This document shows positions 8,375 to 16,793 of a stretch of 38,653 nt of DNA, piece after piece. This DNA is from Ruoffia halotolerans (GTDB lineage Bacteria; Bacillota; Bacilli; Lactobacillales; Aerococcaceae). Below the pieces are notes generated by a model. The model had not been told where the DNA came from. It did no database searches and saw only the letters and a program-made list of their open reading frames with translations. Numbering within the stretch: position 1 is the first letter of the stretch; the number at the start of each line of letters is the position of its first letter. The stretch lies in contig NZ_JACAOA010000021.1 in assembly GCF_014049385.1 (NCBI RefSeq), positions 1 to 38,653 on the forward strand, read 5' to 3'. Position numbers and translations under genes: made by a program.

Positions 8375-8692
8375 ATGGCTAAAAACAAAGCAGAAACAAA
8401 AGCAAGAACGCAAGTTCCAACACTCAGTTTCAAAAATGCCTTTTTACTGATGTTGTATATATTTATAACATTTACCATTGGAATGACTATTATTGAAAAC
8501 ATTCCAAGAAATATGCTTTTAGTAGTAATTACACTATTAAGTCTAGTCATTGGTTATGGTATAGGTTTTATCCAAGAAAAAATTCAAAACAAAAAGAAAT
8601 TAGGTAAAGCTTTTCTTTGGTTAGGGGGCATGTTTTCAGTCTTAGCTTTTGTCATGTTATTTGGAATTTATTATGCTGCTGTCTTATTTTAA
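8375..8692 (+). CDS. Small three-helix membrane protein in the PTS operon
   Basis: About 105 residues with a basic N terminus (MAKNKAETKARTQ) and three hydrophobic helices at roughly 20-40, 47-67 and 80-102, separated by a short basic loop (QEKIQNKKKLGK). I do not recognise the family. The ATG at 8375 is chosen because AAAGGTG (8362-8368) is six bases upstream; in-frame ATG codons at 8369 and 8372 are alternatives. It lies between EIIA and EIIB, 12 bases before EIIB, so it is certainly co-transcribed. It could be an accessory subunit for the PTS permease or merely a passenger. Confidence 0.75.
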   Translation: MAKNKAETKARTQVPTLSFKNAFLLMLYIFITFTIGMTIIENIPRNMLLVVITLLSLVIGYGIGFIQEKIQNKKKLGKAFLWLGGMFSVLAFVMLFGIYYAAVLF

Positions 8693-8704
8693 GGAGGAAT
8701 TAGA

Positions 8705-9022
8705 ATGAAAATATTATTAGTTTGTGCCGGTGGAATGTCGAGTGCCATTGCTGCGAAGTCGTTGAAAGAAGCAGCTCAAAAAGATGGTTTGGATTTTGAA
8801 GTTAATGAAATAAGTACTTCTGCCTTTTCTGATGAAGTAGGAAGAGAGTATGATTTAGCATTAGTAGCACCGCAAGTGCGTCACAGATTTGATACGTTTA
8901 AAGCAGACGCTGACAAAGCCAATGTGCCAATCTTATTAATTGCACCTAAAGGTTATTCACCCATCGGTGGGAAATTTTTATTAGAGCAAATTAAAAAAGA
9001 AGCCAGTGATTTATTCAACTAA
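8705..9022 (+). CDS. PTS lactose/cellobiose-family EIIB
   Basis: A 105-residue EIIB. MKILLVCAGGMSS places the phosphocysteine at Cys7 in the family P-loop (VCAGGMSS). It receives phosphate from EIIA and passes it to the sugar during uptake through the EIIC at 9035. Complete compared with the family (about 100 residues). AAGGAGG precedes the ATG, and the gap to EIIC is only 12 bases. Confidence 0.94.
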   Translation: MKILLVCAGGMSSAIAAKSLKEAAQKDGLDFEVNEISTSAFSDEVGREYDLALVAPQVRHRFDTFKADADKANVPILLIAPKGYSPIGGKFLLEQIKKEASDLFN

Positions 9023-9034
9023 GGAGGATAAAAA

Positions 9035-10384
9035 ATGTTTGAAAACATAGCGAATTGGATTGATTCACATCTTTCGACACCGATGGCAAAATTAGGTGAG
9101 CAACGTCACTTAAGAGCCATTCGTGATGGTATTGTTGCGACATTACCGATCATTATTGTTGCTTCTATGTTTATGGTTATTGCCTTTTTACCAAACTCAT
9201 TACCTGAATCATGGGGTATTTCAAATTGGATTATGGAGAATCAATTCAAGATTCTATTACCTTATAGAATGTCAATGTACATTATGACCTTATATGCTGT
9301 CTTTGGAATTGGGTATTCTTTAGCAAAATCTTACGATTTAGATGGTTTATCAGGCGGGATTTTAGCAGAATTAGCTTATCTATTAACTGTCATCCCGGTG
9401 ATGATTCCTGCAGTCACTGATGGCGTGACTGAATTAGCTACACAGAATCCTGAATTGGCAACTTATTTAGAACAAATTCCAGCTGGCTTTAATATTCCAA
9501 TGGCAAACCTTGGATCCGCTGGGATGTTTATCGGGATACTGAGTGCCTTCTTTGCCGTCGAAGTGTATCGATTTACTCAACGGAGTGGTTTCAAGATTTC
9601 TATGCCAGAACAAGTTCCTGCTTCAGTGGCGCGTTCATTTGAAGCCCTAACGCCAACCGCTATTATTCTAATTGTCGTATCAGCAATTACAATGTGGATG
9701 GAAATTGATGTTCACGGAATTATTGCCACAATTATGGAACCACTTATTTCAGCTTCTGACTCATTAGGTTCGGTATTACTATTAACGTTCTTAACGAATT
9801 TCTTCTGGATCTTTGGTATTCACGGTGCATCCATTGTTGGATCTTTAGCTCGACCTTTATGGTTAGTCCTTTTAGAGCAAAATACAACCGCATTAGCTGC
9901 GGGTGAAGCCATTCAGAATACAGCTCCAGAGCCATTTTATCAATGGTTTATCTATATCGGTGGTGCAGGAGCAACGATTGGTCTTGCATTATTACTTGCG
10001 TTCGCAACTAAATCTACTTATGGGAAAACCTTAGGTAAAACAGCGTTAGTTCCAGCAATCTTTAATATTAACGAGCCATTAATCTTCGGGGCACCAGTTG
10101 TCTTGAACCCAACATTAATGATTCCATTCACAGTTGCTCCAATGGTGAATGCTGTAATTGCCTGGTACGCAACAGAATGGGGATTTGTCAGTCGAACAGT
10201 CGCAAGTGCACCGTGGACGTTACCTGGCCCAATAGGAGCCTTCCTTTCTATGGGGAATGACTGGCGAGCAGCAGTACTAAATATTGTCTTAACACTCATC
10301 GCTGTCTTAATTTATTATCCATTTGTCCGTACTTATGACAACCAATTATTAGCCGAAGAACAACAAGATACAAGCGCAGAATAA
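9035..10384 (+). CDS. PTS lactose/cellobiose-family EIIC permease
   Basis: A 449-residue membrane permease with about ten hydrophobic segments. It has the family block NINEPLIFGAPVVLNP (roughly 345-360), which contributes the conserved Glu of the sugar site, and IHGASIVGS in the middle. It imports and phosphorylates a disaccharide together with the EIIA and EIIB above. TAAGGAGG precedes the start. The neighbouring MupG-like and RpiR genes imply that the imported sugar is an amino-sugar disaccharide, possibly GlcNAc/MurNAc-derived. That is a context inference, since the sequence alone fits cellobiose, chitobiose or lactose. Confidence 0.93.
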   Translation: MFENIANWIDSHLSTPMAKLGEQRHLRAIRDGIVATLPIIIVASMFMVIAFLPNSLPESWGISNWIMENQFKILLPYRMSMYIMTLYAVFGIGYSLAKSYDLDGLSGGILAELAYLLTVIPVMIPAVTDGVTELATQNPELATYLEQIPAGFNIPMANLGSAGMFIGILSAFFAVEVYRFTQRSGFKISMPEQVPASVARSFEALTPTAIILIVVSAITMWMEIDVHGIIATIMEPLISASDSLGSVLLLTFLTNFFWIFGIHGASIVGSLARPLWLVLLEQNTTALAAGEAIQNTAPEPFYQWFIYIGGAGATIGLALLLAFATKSTYGKTLGKTALVPAIFNINEPLIFGAPVVLNPTLMIPFTVAPMVNAVIAWYATEWGFVSRTVASAPWTLPGPIGAFLSMGNDWRAAVLNIVLTLIAVLIYYPFVRTYDNQLLAEEQQDTSAE

Positions 10385-10401
10385 AATATCAACACACATT
10401 C

Positions 10402-10427
10402 AAACGTCCTACTAATCTAGGACGTTT
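10402..10427 (+). other. Intercistronic hairpin between EIIC and mupG
   Basis: AAACGTCCTA pairs perfectly with TAGGACGTTT around CTAATC. There is no T run after it, only ATTAAG, so it is more likely a processing, stabilising or partial-termination element than a full terminator. It may set the ratio of PTS to glycosidase mRNA. Confidence 0.6.
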
Positions 10428-10450
10428 ATTAAGTAAAAAGGTAGGTAATT

Positions 10451-11545
10451 ATGAGAAAACTAGGTATATCAATTTATCCAGAAAAAGATGACAGTCAACG
10501 TATCAAAGAATATATTAAAGCCGCTTCAGAAAGTGGCTTCAGTCGAATCTTTTCATGTCTTCTATCAGCTGATAGTGACAAAGACCAAATTATTTCTGAA
10601 TTTATAGAAGTGAATCAATATGCTAAAGACCTCGGTTTTGAAATTATTGTTGATGTGGCCCCTCGTATCTTTGAAAAGTTAGAGATAAGTTATGATGATT
10701 TATCTTTCTTTAAAGACATTGGAGCCGATGGCTTGCGTTTAGACATGGGCTTCACCGGAAGTGAAGAAGCATTAATGACTTTTAATAAGCAAGATTTGCT
10801 GATTGAGATTAATATGAGTAATAATGTTCATACGATTGATACCATCATGGACTATCAACCTAACCAATATAATTTAATTGCTTGTCATAACTTTTATCCA
10901 CACCGTTATAGTGGTTTAGGAATCGATTTCTTCAAAGCATGTACAAAGCGATTCAGCCAATATGGGTTAAGAACGGCAGCCTTTATTACAAGTCAGAATA
11001 AAGATACATATGGCCCTTGGCCAGTCACGGATGGTCTGCCAACATTAGAGATTCATCGGGAATTACCTTTAGATGTTCAATTAAAACATTATATTACATT
11101 AAACCTCATCGATGATATAATTATATCTAACTGCTTCCCAACACAGGACGAATTACAAAGAGTAAAAGAATTAGATCTAACAATGCCGGTATTTAACGTT
11201 GATCCAATTGAGAATTTACCAGAAATTGAGACAGATATTTTATTCGATACATTGCACTTTAACCGAGGCGATATCAGCGAAAATATTATTCGCTCTACCC
11301 AAAGCCGAGTAAAATACAAAGGACACCAGTTTGATGTTATCAATCCAGTAGAAGTCATCCGACGAGGTGATGTCATTATTGAAAGTAGTGAATACGGACA
11401 TTATGCTGGAGAATTACAAATTGCTCTCAAGGATATGAAAAACAGCGGTAAGAGTAATGTTGTAGGAAGAGTAAGAGAAGAGGAAATATTTATCTTAGAT
11501 GATATAAAACCTTGGCAAAAATTTAAACTTCAAGTAAATCGTTAA
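10451..11545 (+). CDS. MupG/DUF871-family 6-phospho-glycosidase, divergent subtype
   Basis: A 364-residue protein of the DUF871 family, whose characterised member is MupG, the 6-phospho-N-acetylmuramidase that splits MurNAc-6-P-GlcNAc. It has a TIM-barrel start (LGISIYPEKDDSQ), VDVAPRIFEKL (67-77), LRLDMGF (95-101) and a C-terminal cyclophilin-like part. The key motif reads HNFYPHRYSGLG (146-157), whereas the paralogue at 27486 has HNYYPRPETGLD. The two are clearly diverged and probably differ in substrate. AAAAAGGTAGG precedes the ATG. It follows a lactose-family PTS and precedes an RpiR regulator. I infer that it hydrolyses the phosphorylated disaccharide delivered by that PTS. Confidence 0.85.
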   Translation: MRKLGISIYPEKDDSQRIKEYIKAASESGFSRIFSCLLSADSDKDQIISEFIEVNQYAKDLGFEIIVDVAPRIFEKLEISYDDLSFFKDIGADGLRLDMGFTGSEEALMTFNKQDLLIEINMSNNVHTIDTIMDYQPNQYNLIACHNFYPHRYSGLGIDFFKACTKRFSQYGLRTAAFITSQNKDTYGPWPVTDGLPTLEIHRELPLDVQLKHYITLNLIDDIIISNCFPTQDELQRVKELDLTMPVFNVDPIENLPEIETDILFDTLHFNRGDISENIIRSTQSRVKYKGHQFDVINPVEVIRRGDVIIESSEYGHYAGELQIALKDMKNSGKSNVVGRVREEEIFILDDIKPWQKFKLQVNR

Positions 11546-11571
11546 TATTATAGAAAAGTGGTGAGGATTGT

Positions 11572-12423
11572 TTGGCTGAGACAAATATTATTGGCTTGAT
11601 AAAATCAATCAAAGAGAGTTTACCTAAGGCTGAAAAGAAGATTGCTCAAGCAATTATAGATGCACCTGAAGATACAATCTATCTTTCAGCTAAGCAGTTG
11701 GGAGAAAAAGCGGGTGCCAGTGCTCCAACCGTGGTTCGTTTTTGTAGACGCTTAGATATTGATGGTTTTACCCAGTTGAAACTCATGATTTCCAGCGAAT
11801 TATCAAAATTAACCGATTCAGGTTACTCTGATATAAGTGAGGATGAGAATTTTTACGAAATTAAAGAAAAATTATTGGGAAATGCGCATCAATCTTTAGT
11901 TGATACAACATCATTAATTAAAGAAGAAGAAGTCAATGCTTCCATTCAGCAAATTGAAGAGGCAGATGTTATTTATGTATATGGAGTGGGATCCTCTCAC
12001 CTCGTGGCAGAAAACTTTGCCCAAAAGTGGCGCCGTATTGGCAAGATAGCGATTGTCGAAAAAGATGCACATGTGATGATTACTCTCATAACAGGGAACC
12101 AACAAAAGGCCCTGTTCGTGGGTATATCTAACTCGGGTGAAACAAAAGAAGTGATAAAGTTAATACAACTTGCAAATAAAGCAGGATGTCAGACGATGGC
12201 GATTACACAGTTTGGAAAGAATAGTTTATCTGAAGAAGCCGACGTAACGATACGCCATGTTAGAGCGAATGAACAATTATATCGTAGCGCGGCGACTGCT
12301 TCTCTGCATGTACAGTTTTATGCCGTGGATATTTTATTTCACACTTATGCATCAAAACATTATGAAGATGCGATTGATCGAATTTTGCTTTCACGTAAAG
12401 CGATTAAAGATTACAATGATTAA
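11572..12423 (+). CDS. RpiR-family regulator, MurR-type
   Basis: A 283-residue regulator with an N-terminal RpiR winged-helix domain (about 1-77, with SAKQLGEKAGASAPTVVRFCRRL as the HTH) and a C-terminal SIS domain (about 125-255, with YGVGSSH and ISNSGETKEVI). MurR-type members bind MurNAc-6-P or similar sugar phosphates. The TTG start at 11572 is preceded by GGTGAGG at five bases, and the sequence MAETN continues with a typical RpiR N terminus. It is last in the PTS-mupG operon. The TGAAAT-type dyads at 7944, 27378 and 27425 are its likely operators, which would make it the shared regulator of both MurNAc loci. Confidence 0.88.
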   Translation: MAETNIIGLIKSIKESLPKAEKKIAQAIIDAPEDTIYLSAKQLGEKAGASAPTVVRFCRRLDIDGFTQLKLMISSELSKLTDSGYSDISEDENFYEIKEKLLGNAHQSLVDTTSLIKEEEVNASIQQIEEADVIYVYGVGSSHLVAENFAQKWRRIGKIAIVEKDAHVMITLITGNQQKALFVGISNSGETKEVIKLIQLANKAGCQTMAITQFGKNSLSEEADVTIRHVRANEQLYRSAATASLHVQFYAVDILFHTYASKHYEDAIDRILLSRKAIKDYND

Positions 12424-12429
12424 TTGTTT

Positions 12430-12464
12430 AACAGCCTATGCTTTGAGCAGAGGCTGTTTCTTTA
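12430..12464 (+). terminator. Intrinsic terminator after the RpiR gene
   Basis: AACAGCCT pairs with AGGCTGTT across a 13-base loop and is followed by TCTTTATT. It closes the PTS operon. Confidence 0.85.
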
Positions 12465-12509
12465 TTCGAAACAATATATATGTTGCAAACAATCATCATA
12501 TGTCTTTTG

Positions 12510-12525
12510 TATAATACGTATTATA
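12510..12525 (+). promoter_or_regulatory. Palindrome over the ppdK -10 box (candidate operator)
   Basis: TATAATACGTATTATA is a perfect 16-bp palindrome whose left end is a perfect TATAAT -10 box (12510-12515). No good -35 box lies 17 bp upstream. Two partial matches to the CcpN site consensus as I recall it (TRTGHYATAYW) flank it: 12499-12509 (8 of 11) and 12536-12546 (9 of 11). The CcpN-like repressor at 15227 in the same operon is the natural candidate to act here. The assignment is inferred. Confidence 0.5.
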
Positions 12526-12569
12526 TAATTGTATTTATGACGCATTAAATAATTTAGGAGGCATATATC

Positions 12570-15191
12570 ATGCAACATGTATACGATTTTAGTGAAGGAA
12601 GCCTAGAGATGAAAGAGTTATTAGGTGGTAAAGGGAGTAACTTAGCTGAGATGACGCGCTTAGGTTTACCAGTACCTAAAGGCTTTGTCATAACGACGGC
12701 AACATGTATCGATTATTTGGAACAAGGTGAGGAATTGGATTCAATGACACAATCAGAGATAAATGCTGCATTAATTCGCTTGGAGGAAAGTTCAGAGAAA
12801 GGATTTTCGGACACAGAAAATTTACTCTTAGTTTCAGTTAGAAGTGGTGCGACGGTTTCAATGCCAGGAATGATGGATACAATATTGAATGTAGGCTTGA
12901 ATGATGCGAATGTTGCTTGCTTTGCACAAATCACACAAGATGAACGCTTTGCTTATGATTGTTATCGTCGACTTCTGCAAATGTATGGGAATGTTGTTTA
13001 TGGTATTGATATGAAACACTTTGATAATATTTTAAATCAAGTTAAAAGAAATAAACGTTATAGCCAAGATTTCCAATTAACAGCTGATGATTTAAAAGAT
13101 TTGATTACGCAGTATAAAGAAATCTATATAAATCTTGCGGGTAAAGCATTCCCCCAAGATGTCAAAGCACAAATTATGGGTGCGGTTGAAGCGGTGTTTA
13201 AATCATGGAATAATGATCGAGCCAAAATTTACCGAAAATTAAATAATATTCCAGATTCAATTGGAACAGCAGTAACAATTCAAGAGATGGTATTCGGTAA
13301 CAAGAACAAAGAAAGTGGTACGGGTGTTCTTTTCACAAGAAACCCATCAACAGGAGAAGACCAATTATATGGCGAATTCCTATTGAATGCACAAGGCGAA
13401 GATGTAGTGGCTGGAATTCGCACACCCATCTCTATTAACCGTTTAAATGAAAGTATGCCAGAAATCTATACTGAATTACTAGACATGACTAATAAATTAG
13501 AACAACACTACAAAGACATGCAAGATGTGGAATTTACAATCGAAGACAGAAAGCTACATCTACTGCAAACTCGTAATGGAAAAAGAGGAGCAAAGTCAGC
13601 ATTCAAAATCGCCGTCGATTTTGTTAATGAAGGCATCTTAACTAAAGAGGAAGCATTATTAACGATTGATCCAGAATCGATTAATCAATTATTACACCCG
13701 ACTTTTGATGAGAAAGACTTAGCTCAAGCTGAATTAGTGACAGACAATGGCCTGCCAGCGAGTCCAGGCGCAGCGATGGGGCATGTAGTATTTGACGCTG
13801 GAACAGCTAAAGAATGGTCGGCACTAGGTAAACCTGTCATCTTAGTGCGTCACGAAACTTCTCCTGAAGATATTGAAGGAATGAGTGTCAGTGAGGCAAT
13901 CGTAACAAACCATGGTGGGATGACTTCTCATGCAGCCGTTGTTGCCCGAGGCATGGGAAAATGTTGCGTAGCAGGTTGTGATGTACTTGAGATTAATGAA
14001 GAGCAGAAGTCCCTGCGTTATCCTGGTGGTAGTTTAGTTGAAGGGGATATCATCTCAGTCGATGGGGACACAGGTTCACTCTATGTCGGAGCAATTCAAA
14101 CGCGAAATTCAGATTTAGATGAGAATTACCATACTGTGATGTCTTGGGCAAATGACATTGCGATAGTAAAAGTGCGTATGAATGCCGAAACGCCTTTAGA
14201 TATTCAAGCGGGCTTAGACTTTGGGGCAACAGGAATTGGACTTGTTAGAACAGAGCACATGTTCTTTAAACCAGAACCTTTGAGAGAATTACGTCGCTTT
14301 ATCCTTTCTAACAGTGATAAAGAAAGAAAAGATGCCATAGGCTCGATTTTAATCCATCAACAAAGTGACTTTAGAGAGATTTTTGAATTGATTCAAGATA
14401 AACCAACGGTAATACGTCTACTGGATATGCCTTTACATGAATTTCTACCCAATTCTAAACAAGATATTGAACTTGTTGCAAGCCAACAAAACGTCGCTGT
14501 TGAGGATATTTCTCAAAGGCTGACAGGTTTGAAAGAATTAAATCCAATGCTCGGACACCGTGGTTGTCGCTTAGCAACGACTTACCCAGGATTATATTTG
14601 ATGCAGGCAGAAGCAATCATGTTAGCAGCTATTGAGTTAAATAATAAAGGTATAGCCGTTAAGCCTGAAATTATGATACCATTAGTAAGTACAGAGCGTG
14701 AAACGGCTTACCTAAGAGAAATTATTCAAGAGCGAATTGAAACTCTATTAGAAGAACATCAAGTTCAAGTAGCTTATACAATTGGAGCGATGATTGAAAC
14801 ACCTAGAGCAAGTTTAATTGCGGACAAAATTGCGCAACACAGTGACTTCTGTAGTTTTGGTACAAATGATTTAACACAAATGGCCTTTGGTTATTCACGA
14901 GACGATGCTGGGAAATTCTTAAACCAATATGTGAATGAAGGTGTACTTGCCTATGATCCATTCCAACGTGTGGATGAAGAAGGTGTCGGTGCTTTACTGA
15001 AGATAGCGATTGAAAATATTAAGAAAGTAAATTCAACAATGAAACTTGGTATTTGTGGTGAGCACGGAGGAAACCCAAAATCAGTAGAATTATTTGCTTC
15101 ATTAGGATTTTCTTACGTGTCTTGTTCACCTTACCGAATTCCGATCGCTCGAATGGCAGCAGCTCAAAGTGCAATCAAATTAAATCAATAA
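12570..15191 (+). CDS. ppdK: Pyruvate, phosphate dikinase
   Basis: An 873-residue, full-length PPDK that interconverts pyruvate + ATP + Pi and PEP + AMP + PPi. The ATP-grasp domain opens with GGKGSNLAEM (19-28). The swivelling domain has GGMTSHAAVVAR with phospho-His454, preceded by Thr452, the residue equivalent to the one phosphorylated by regulatory kinases. The C-terminal PEP/pyruvate barrel has SFGTNDLTQMAFGYSRDDAG and GICGEHGG with catalytic Cys829. AGGAGG precedes the ATG. It heads an operon with a CcpN-like repressor and the PPDK regulatory protein. In a fermentative Firmicute it may serve gluconeogenesis or pyrophosphate-linked glycolysis. Direction cannot be read from sequence. Confidence 0.97.
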   Translation: MQHVYDFSEGSLEMKELLGGKGSNLAEMTRLGLPVPKGFVITTATCIDYLEQGEELDSMTQSEINAALIRLEESSEKGFSDTENLLLVSVRSGATVSMPGMMDTILNVGLNDANVACFAQITQDERFAYDCYRRLLQMYGNVVYGIDMKHFDNILNQVKRNKRYSQDFQLTADDLKDLITQYKEIYINLAGKAFPQDVKAQIMGAVEAVFKSWNNDRAKIYRKLNNIPDSIGTAVTIQEMVFGNKNKESGTGVLFTRNPSTGEDQLYGEFLLNAQGEDVVAGIRTPISINRLNESMPEIYTELLDMTNKLEQHYKDMQDVEFTIEDRKLHLLQTRNGKRGAKSAFKIAVDFVNEGILTKEEALLTIDPESINQLLHPTFDEKDLAQAELVTDNGLPASPGAAMGHVVFDAGTAKEWSALGKPVILVRHETSPEDIEGMSVSEAIVTNHGGMTSHAAVVARGMGKCCVAGCDVLEINEEQKSLRYPGGSLVEGDIISVDGDTGSLYVGAIQTRNSDLDENYHTVMSWANDIAIVKVRMNAETPLDIQAGLDFGATGIGLVRTEHMFFKPEPLRELRRFILSNSDKERKDAIGSILIHQQSDFREIFELIQDKPTVIRLLDMPLHEFLPNSKQDIELVASQQNVAVEDISQRLTGLKELNPMLGHRGCRLATTYPGLYLMQAEAIMLAAIELNNKGIAVKPEIMIPLVSTERETAYLREIIQERIETLLEEHQVQVAYTIGAMIETPRASLIADKIAQHSDFCSFGTNDLTQMAFGYSRDDAGKFLNQYVNEGVLAYDPFQRVDEEGVGALLKIAIENIKKVNSTMKLGICGEHGGNPKSVELFASLGFSYVSCSPYRIPIARMAAAQSAIKLNQ

Positions 15192-15226
15192 TCAGGTATA
15201 TTTAGATGGTAAAGTGAGGGAATAAT

Positions 15227-15847
15227 ATGAATTTCACACAACGGCAGAAACAAATTGTTGAAATTGTTAAAAGCAAAGAACCGGTAAGTGGTGATGTTAT
15301 TGCTAAAGAGCTTGATTTAGCGAAGTCGACGTTGAGAAGTGACTTGGCTGTATTAACGATGACCGGGGTTCTGGATGCTAGACCGAAAGTCGGTTATATC
15401 TACTCAGGACTTGAACCTCAGTCACTTTTGTTTGAGCAATTTAATCAGTATAAAGTGGCGGATGTGATGATTCAACCCGTTATTGTTTACCCGGACACAA
15501 AGGTAAATGATGCAATTACCTCATTATTCATGTATGATGTTGGCTCACTTTATGTAGTGGATTCATCGTCGAAAAGTCTCATCGGAGTTGTATCAAGAAA
15601 AGACTTACTAAGAAGTTTGCTTGCAGGCCAAGCAGAGAAGACTGCAGTCGCAATTGTCATGACCAGAATGCCTAACATCATTGCGGTTACACCAGAAATG
15701 ACGGTGCTGAAAGCAGCGGAATTAATTTCCAAACATCAGATTGATTCTTTACCGGTAATTAGTTCAGACGATCAGGTTATTGGCAAGATGTCTAAGACGA
15801 ATATAATTGATTTACTCGTTGAGTTAAGTTCAGAGGAGGATGCTTAG
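15227..15847 (+). CDS. ccpN: CcpN-like transcription repressor (HTH plus CBS pair)
   Basis: A 206-residue regulator. An N-terminal DeoR-like winged helix (about 1-60, with SGDVIAKELDLAKSTLRSDLAVL) is followed by two CBS domains (about 75-135 and 140-200). This is the composition and length of Bacillus CcpN, which represses gluconeogenic genes in the presence of glucose and senses adenine nucleotides through CBS domains. It lies 35 bases after ppdK and overlaps the next gene by one base, so all three form an operon. Linkage to ppdK makes that gene its probable target. AAAGTGAGGG precedes the ATG. Confidence 0.88.
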   Translation: MNFTQRQKQIVEIVKSKEPVSGDVIAKELDLAKSTLRSDLAVLTMTGVLDARPKVGYIYSGLEPQSLLFEQFNQYKVADVMIQPVIVYPDTKVNDAITSLFMYDVGSLYVVDSSSKSLIGVVSRKDLLRSLLAGQAEKTAVAIVMTRMPNIIAVTPEMTVLKAAELISKHQIDSLPVISSDDQVIGKMSKTNIIDLLVELSSEEDA

Positions 15848-16683
15848 TGCAAGAAAAATATCACCAAACATTTTATGTTATATCAGATTCAGTTGGAGAG
15901 ACAGCGATTAGGGTAACAAATGCCGCACTTGCACAGTTTCCGACTTTCACTGATTCAAGTGTTAAACGATTTCCATTTATTAATACGTTAGAAGAATTAA
16001 CTGAGATTTTAGAAGATGCACTAAAGCATCATGCCACAGTCGTTGCAACCTTAGTTAATGAAGACTTACATTATTTTACAAAAGAATTTACCCAAAAGAA
16101 TGACTTGTTCTACTTTAATCCGATTCATGATTTAATACAGCATATCTCAATAATCACTAACAAAGAACCGAGTGAACAGAGTGGAAGTTTACATAATTTA
16201 GATGATCAATACTTCAAGCGAATTCAAGCTATTGAATTTGCAGTTAAATATGATGACGGAAAGAACCGACGCGGTTTTAAATTAGCTGACATCGTTATCT
16301 TAGGAGTTTCTCGTTCATCTAAAACGCCTTTAAGTATGTATTTAGCTAATAAAGGCTACAAAGTTGCGAATCTACCCATTTTTCCTGAAGCAAATATCCC
16401 ACGAGAAATTTTTGAAATTCCAAAAGAAAAAATATTTGGCTTATCAGCATCGCCTAAATACATTAGTGATATTCGTAAAGGAAGAGTAAAGTTTCTTGGA
16501 CTTGATGAGAATGCGACCTATTCAAGTCTTGAACGTGTGAAAACTGAATTAATGTTTGCAAACGATTTATTCGATAAAGTTGATGCTCATATTGTCAGCG
16601 TAGAAAATCAATCGATCGAAGAAATGGCTGAACATATTATACAAGAATATAAGAAATATCAATTGTATGATACTGAGAAATAA
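15847..16683 (+). CDS. yqfL: Pyruvate, phosphate dikinase regulatory protein (kinase/pyrophosphorylase)
   Basis: A 278-residue DUF299-family protein. These bifunctional enzymes inactivate PPDK by ADP-dependent phosphorylation of the Thr near the catalytic His and reactivate it by phosphorolysis. The P-loop-like motif GVSRSSKTPLSMYLANKG (about 154-171) and the opening FYVISDSVGETA are diagnostic. It starts with GTG at 15847, inside the preceding stop (TAGTG), behind AGAGGAGGA. Its target residue Thr452 is present in the PPDK encoded two genes upstream. The operon thus encodes enzyme, transcriptional control and covalent control together. Confidence 0.94.
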   Translation: MQEKYHQTFYVISDSVGETAIRVTNAALAQFPTFTDSSVKRFPFINTLEELTEILEDALKHHATVVATLVNEDLHYFTKEFTQKNDLFYFNPIHDLIQHISIITNKEPSEQSGSLHNLDDQYFKRIQAIEFAVKYDDGKNRRGFKLADIVILGVSRSSKTPLSMYLANKGYKVANLPIFPEANIPREIFEIPKEKIFGLSASPKYISDIRKGRVKFLGLDENATYSSLERVKTELMFANDLFDKVDAHIVSVENQSIEEMAEHIIQEYKKYQLYDTEK

Positions 16684-16688
16684 ACACG

Positions 16689-16724
16689 AGAACCAGCGAT
16701 TTATAGCTGGTTCTTTTATTTTTA
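16689..16724 (+). terminator. Intrinsic terminator after the ppdK operon
   Basis: AGAACCAGC pairs perfectly with GCTGGTTCT around an 8-base loop, followed by TTTATTTTT. Confidence 0.9.
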
Positions 16725-16764
16725 GATAAGAAATCGTATTCATAGATTTATTTGAATGATTTAC

Positions 16765-16793
16765 TTGAATTTATATAATAACTCGCTTATAAT
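16765..16793 (+). promoter_or_regulatory. Promoter of the marR-ABC exporter operon
   Basis: TTGAAT (16765-16770) and a perfect TATAAT (16788-16793) are separated by exactly 17 bp. The tandem operators begin within the -10 box. Confidence 0.8.

Noticed and set aside
10018-10299. Minus-strand ORF of 93 codons inside the PTS EIIC gene
   Set aside because: Shadow of a well-supported gene on the other strand, with no ribosome binding site or recognisable product. Other opposite-strand ORFs (for example 23754-24116 and 29636-29941) were dropped for the same reason.
12257-12514. 85-codon ORF overlapping the end of the RpiR gene
   Set aside because: It is out of frame within a real gene and runs through the terminator and into the ppdK promoter.
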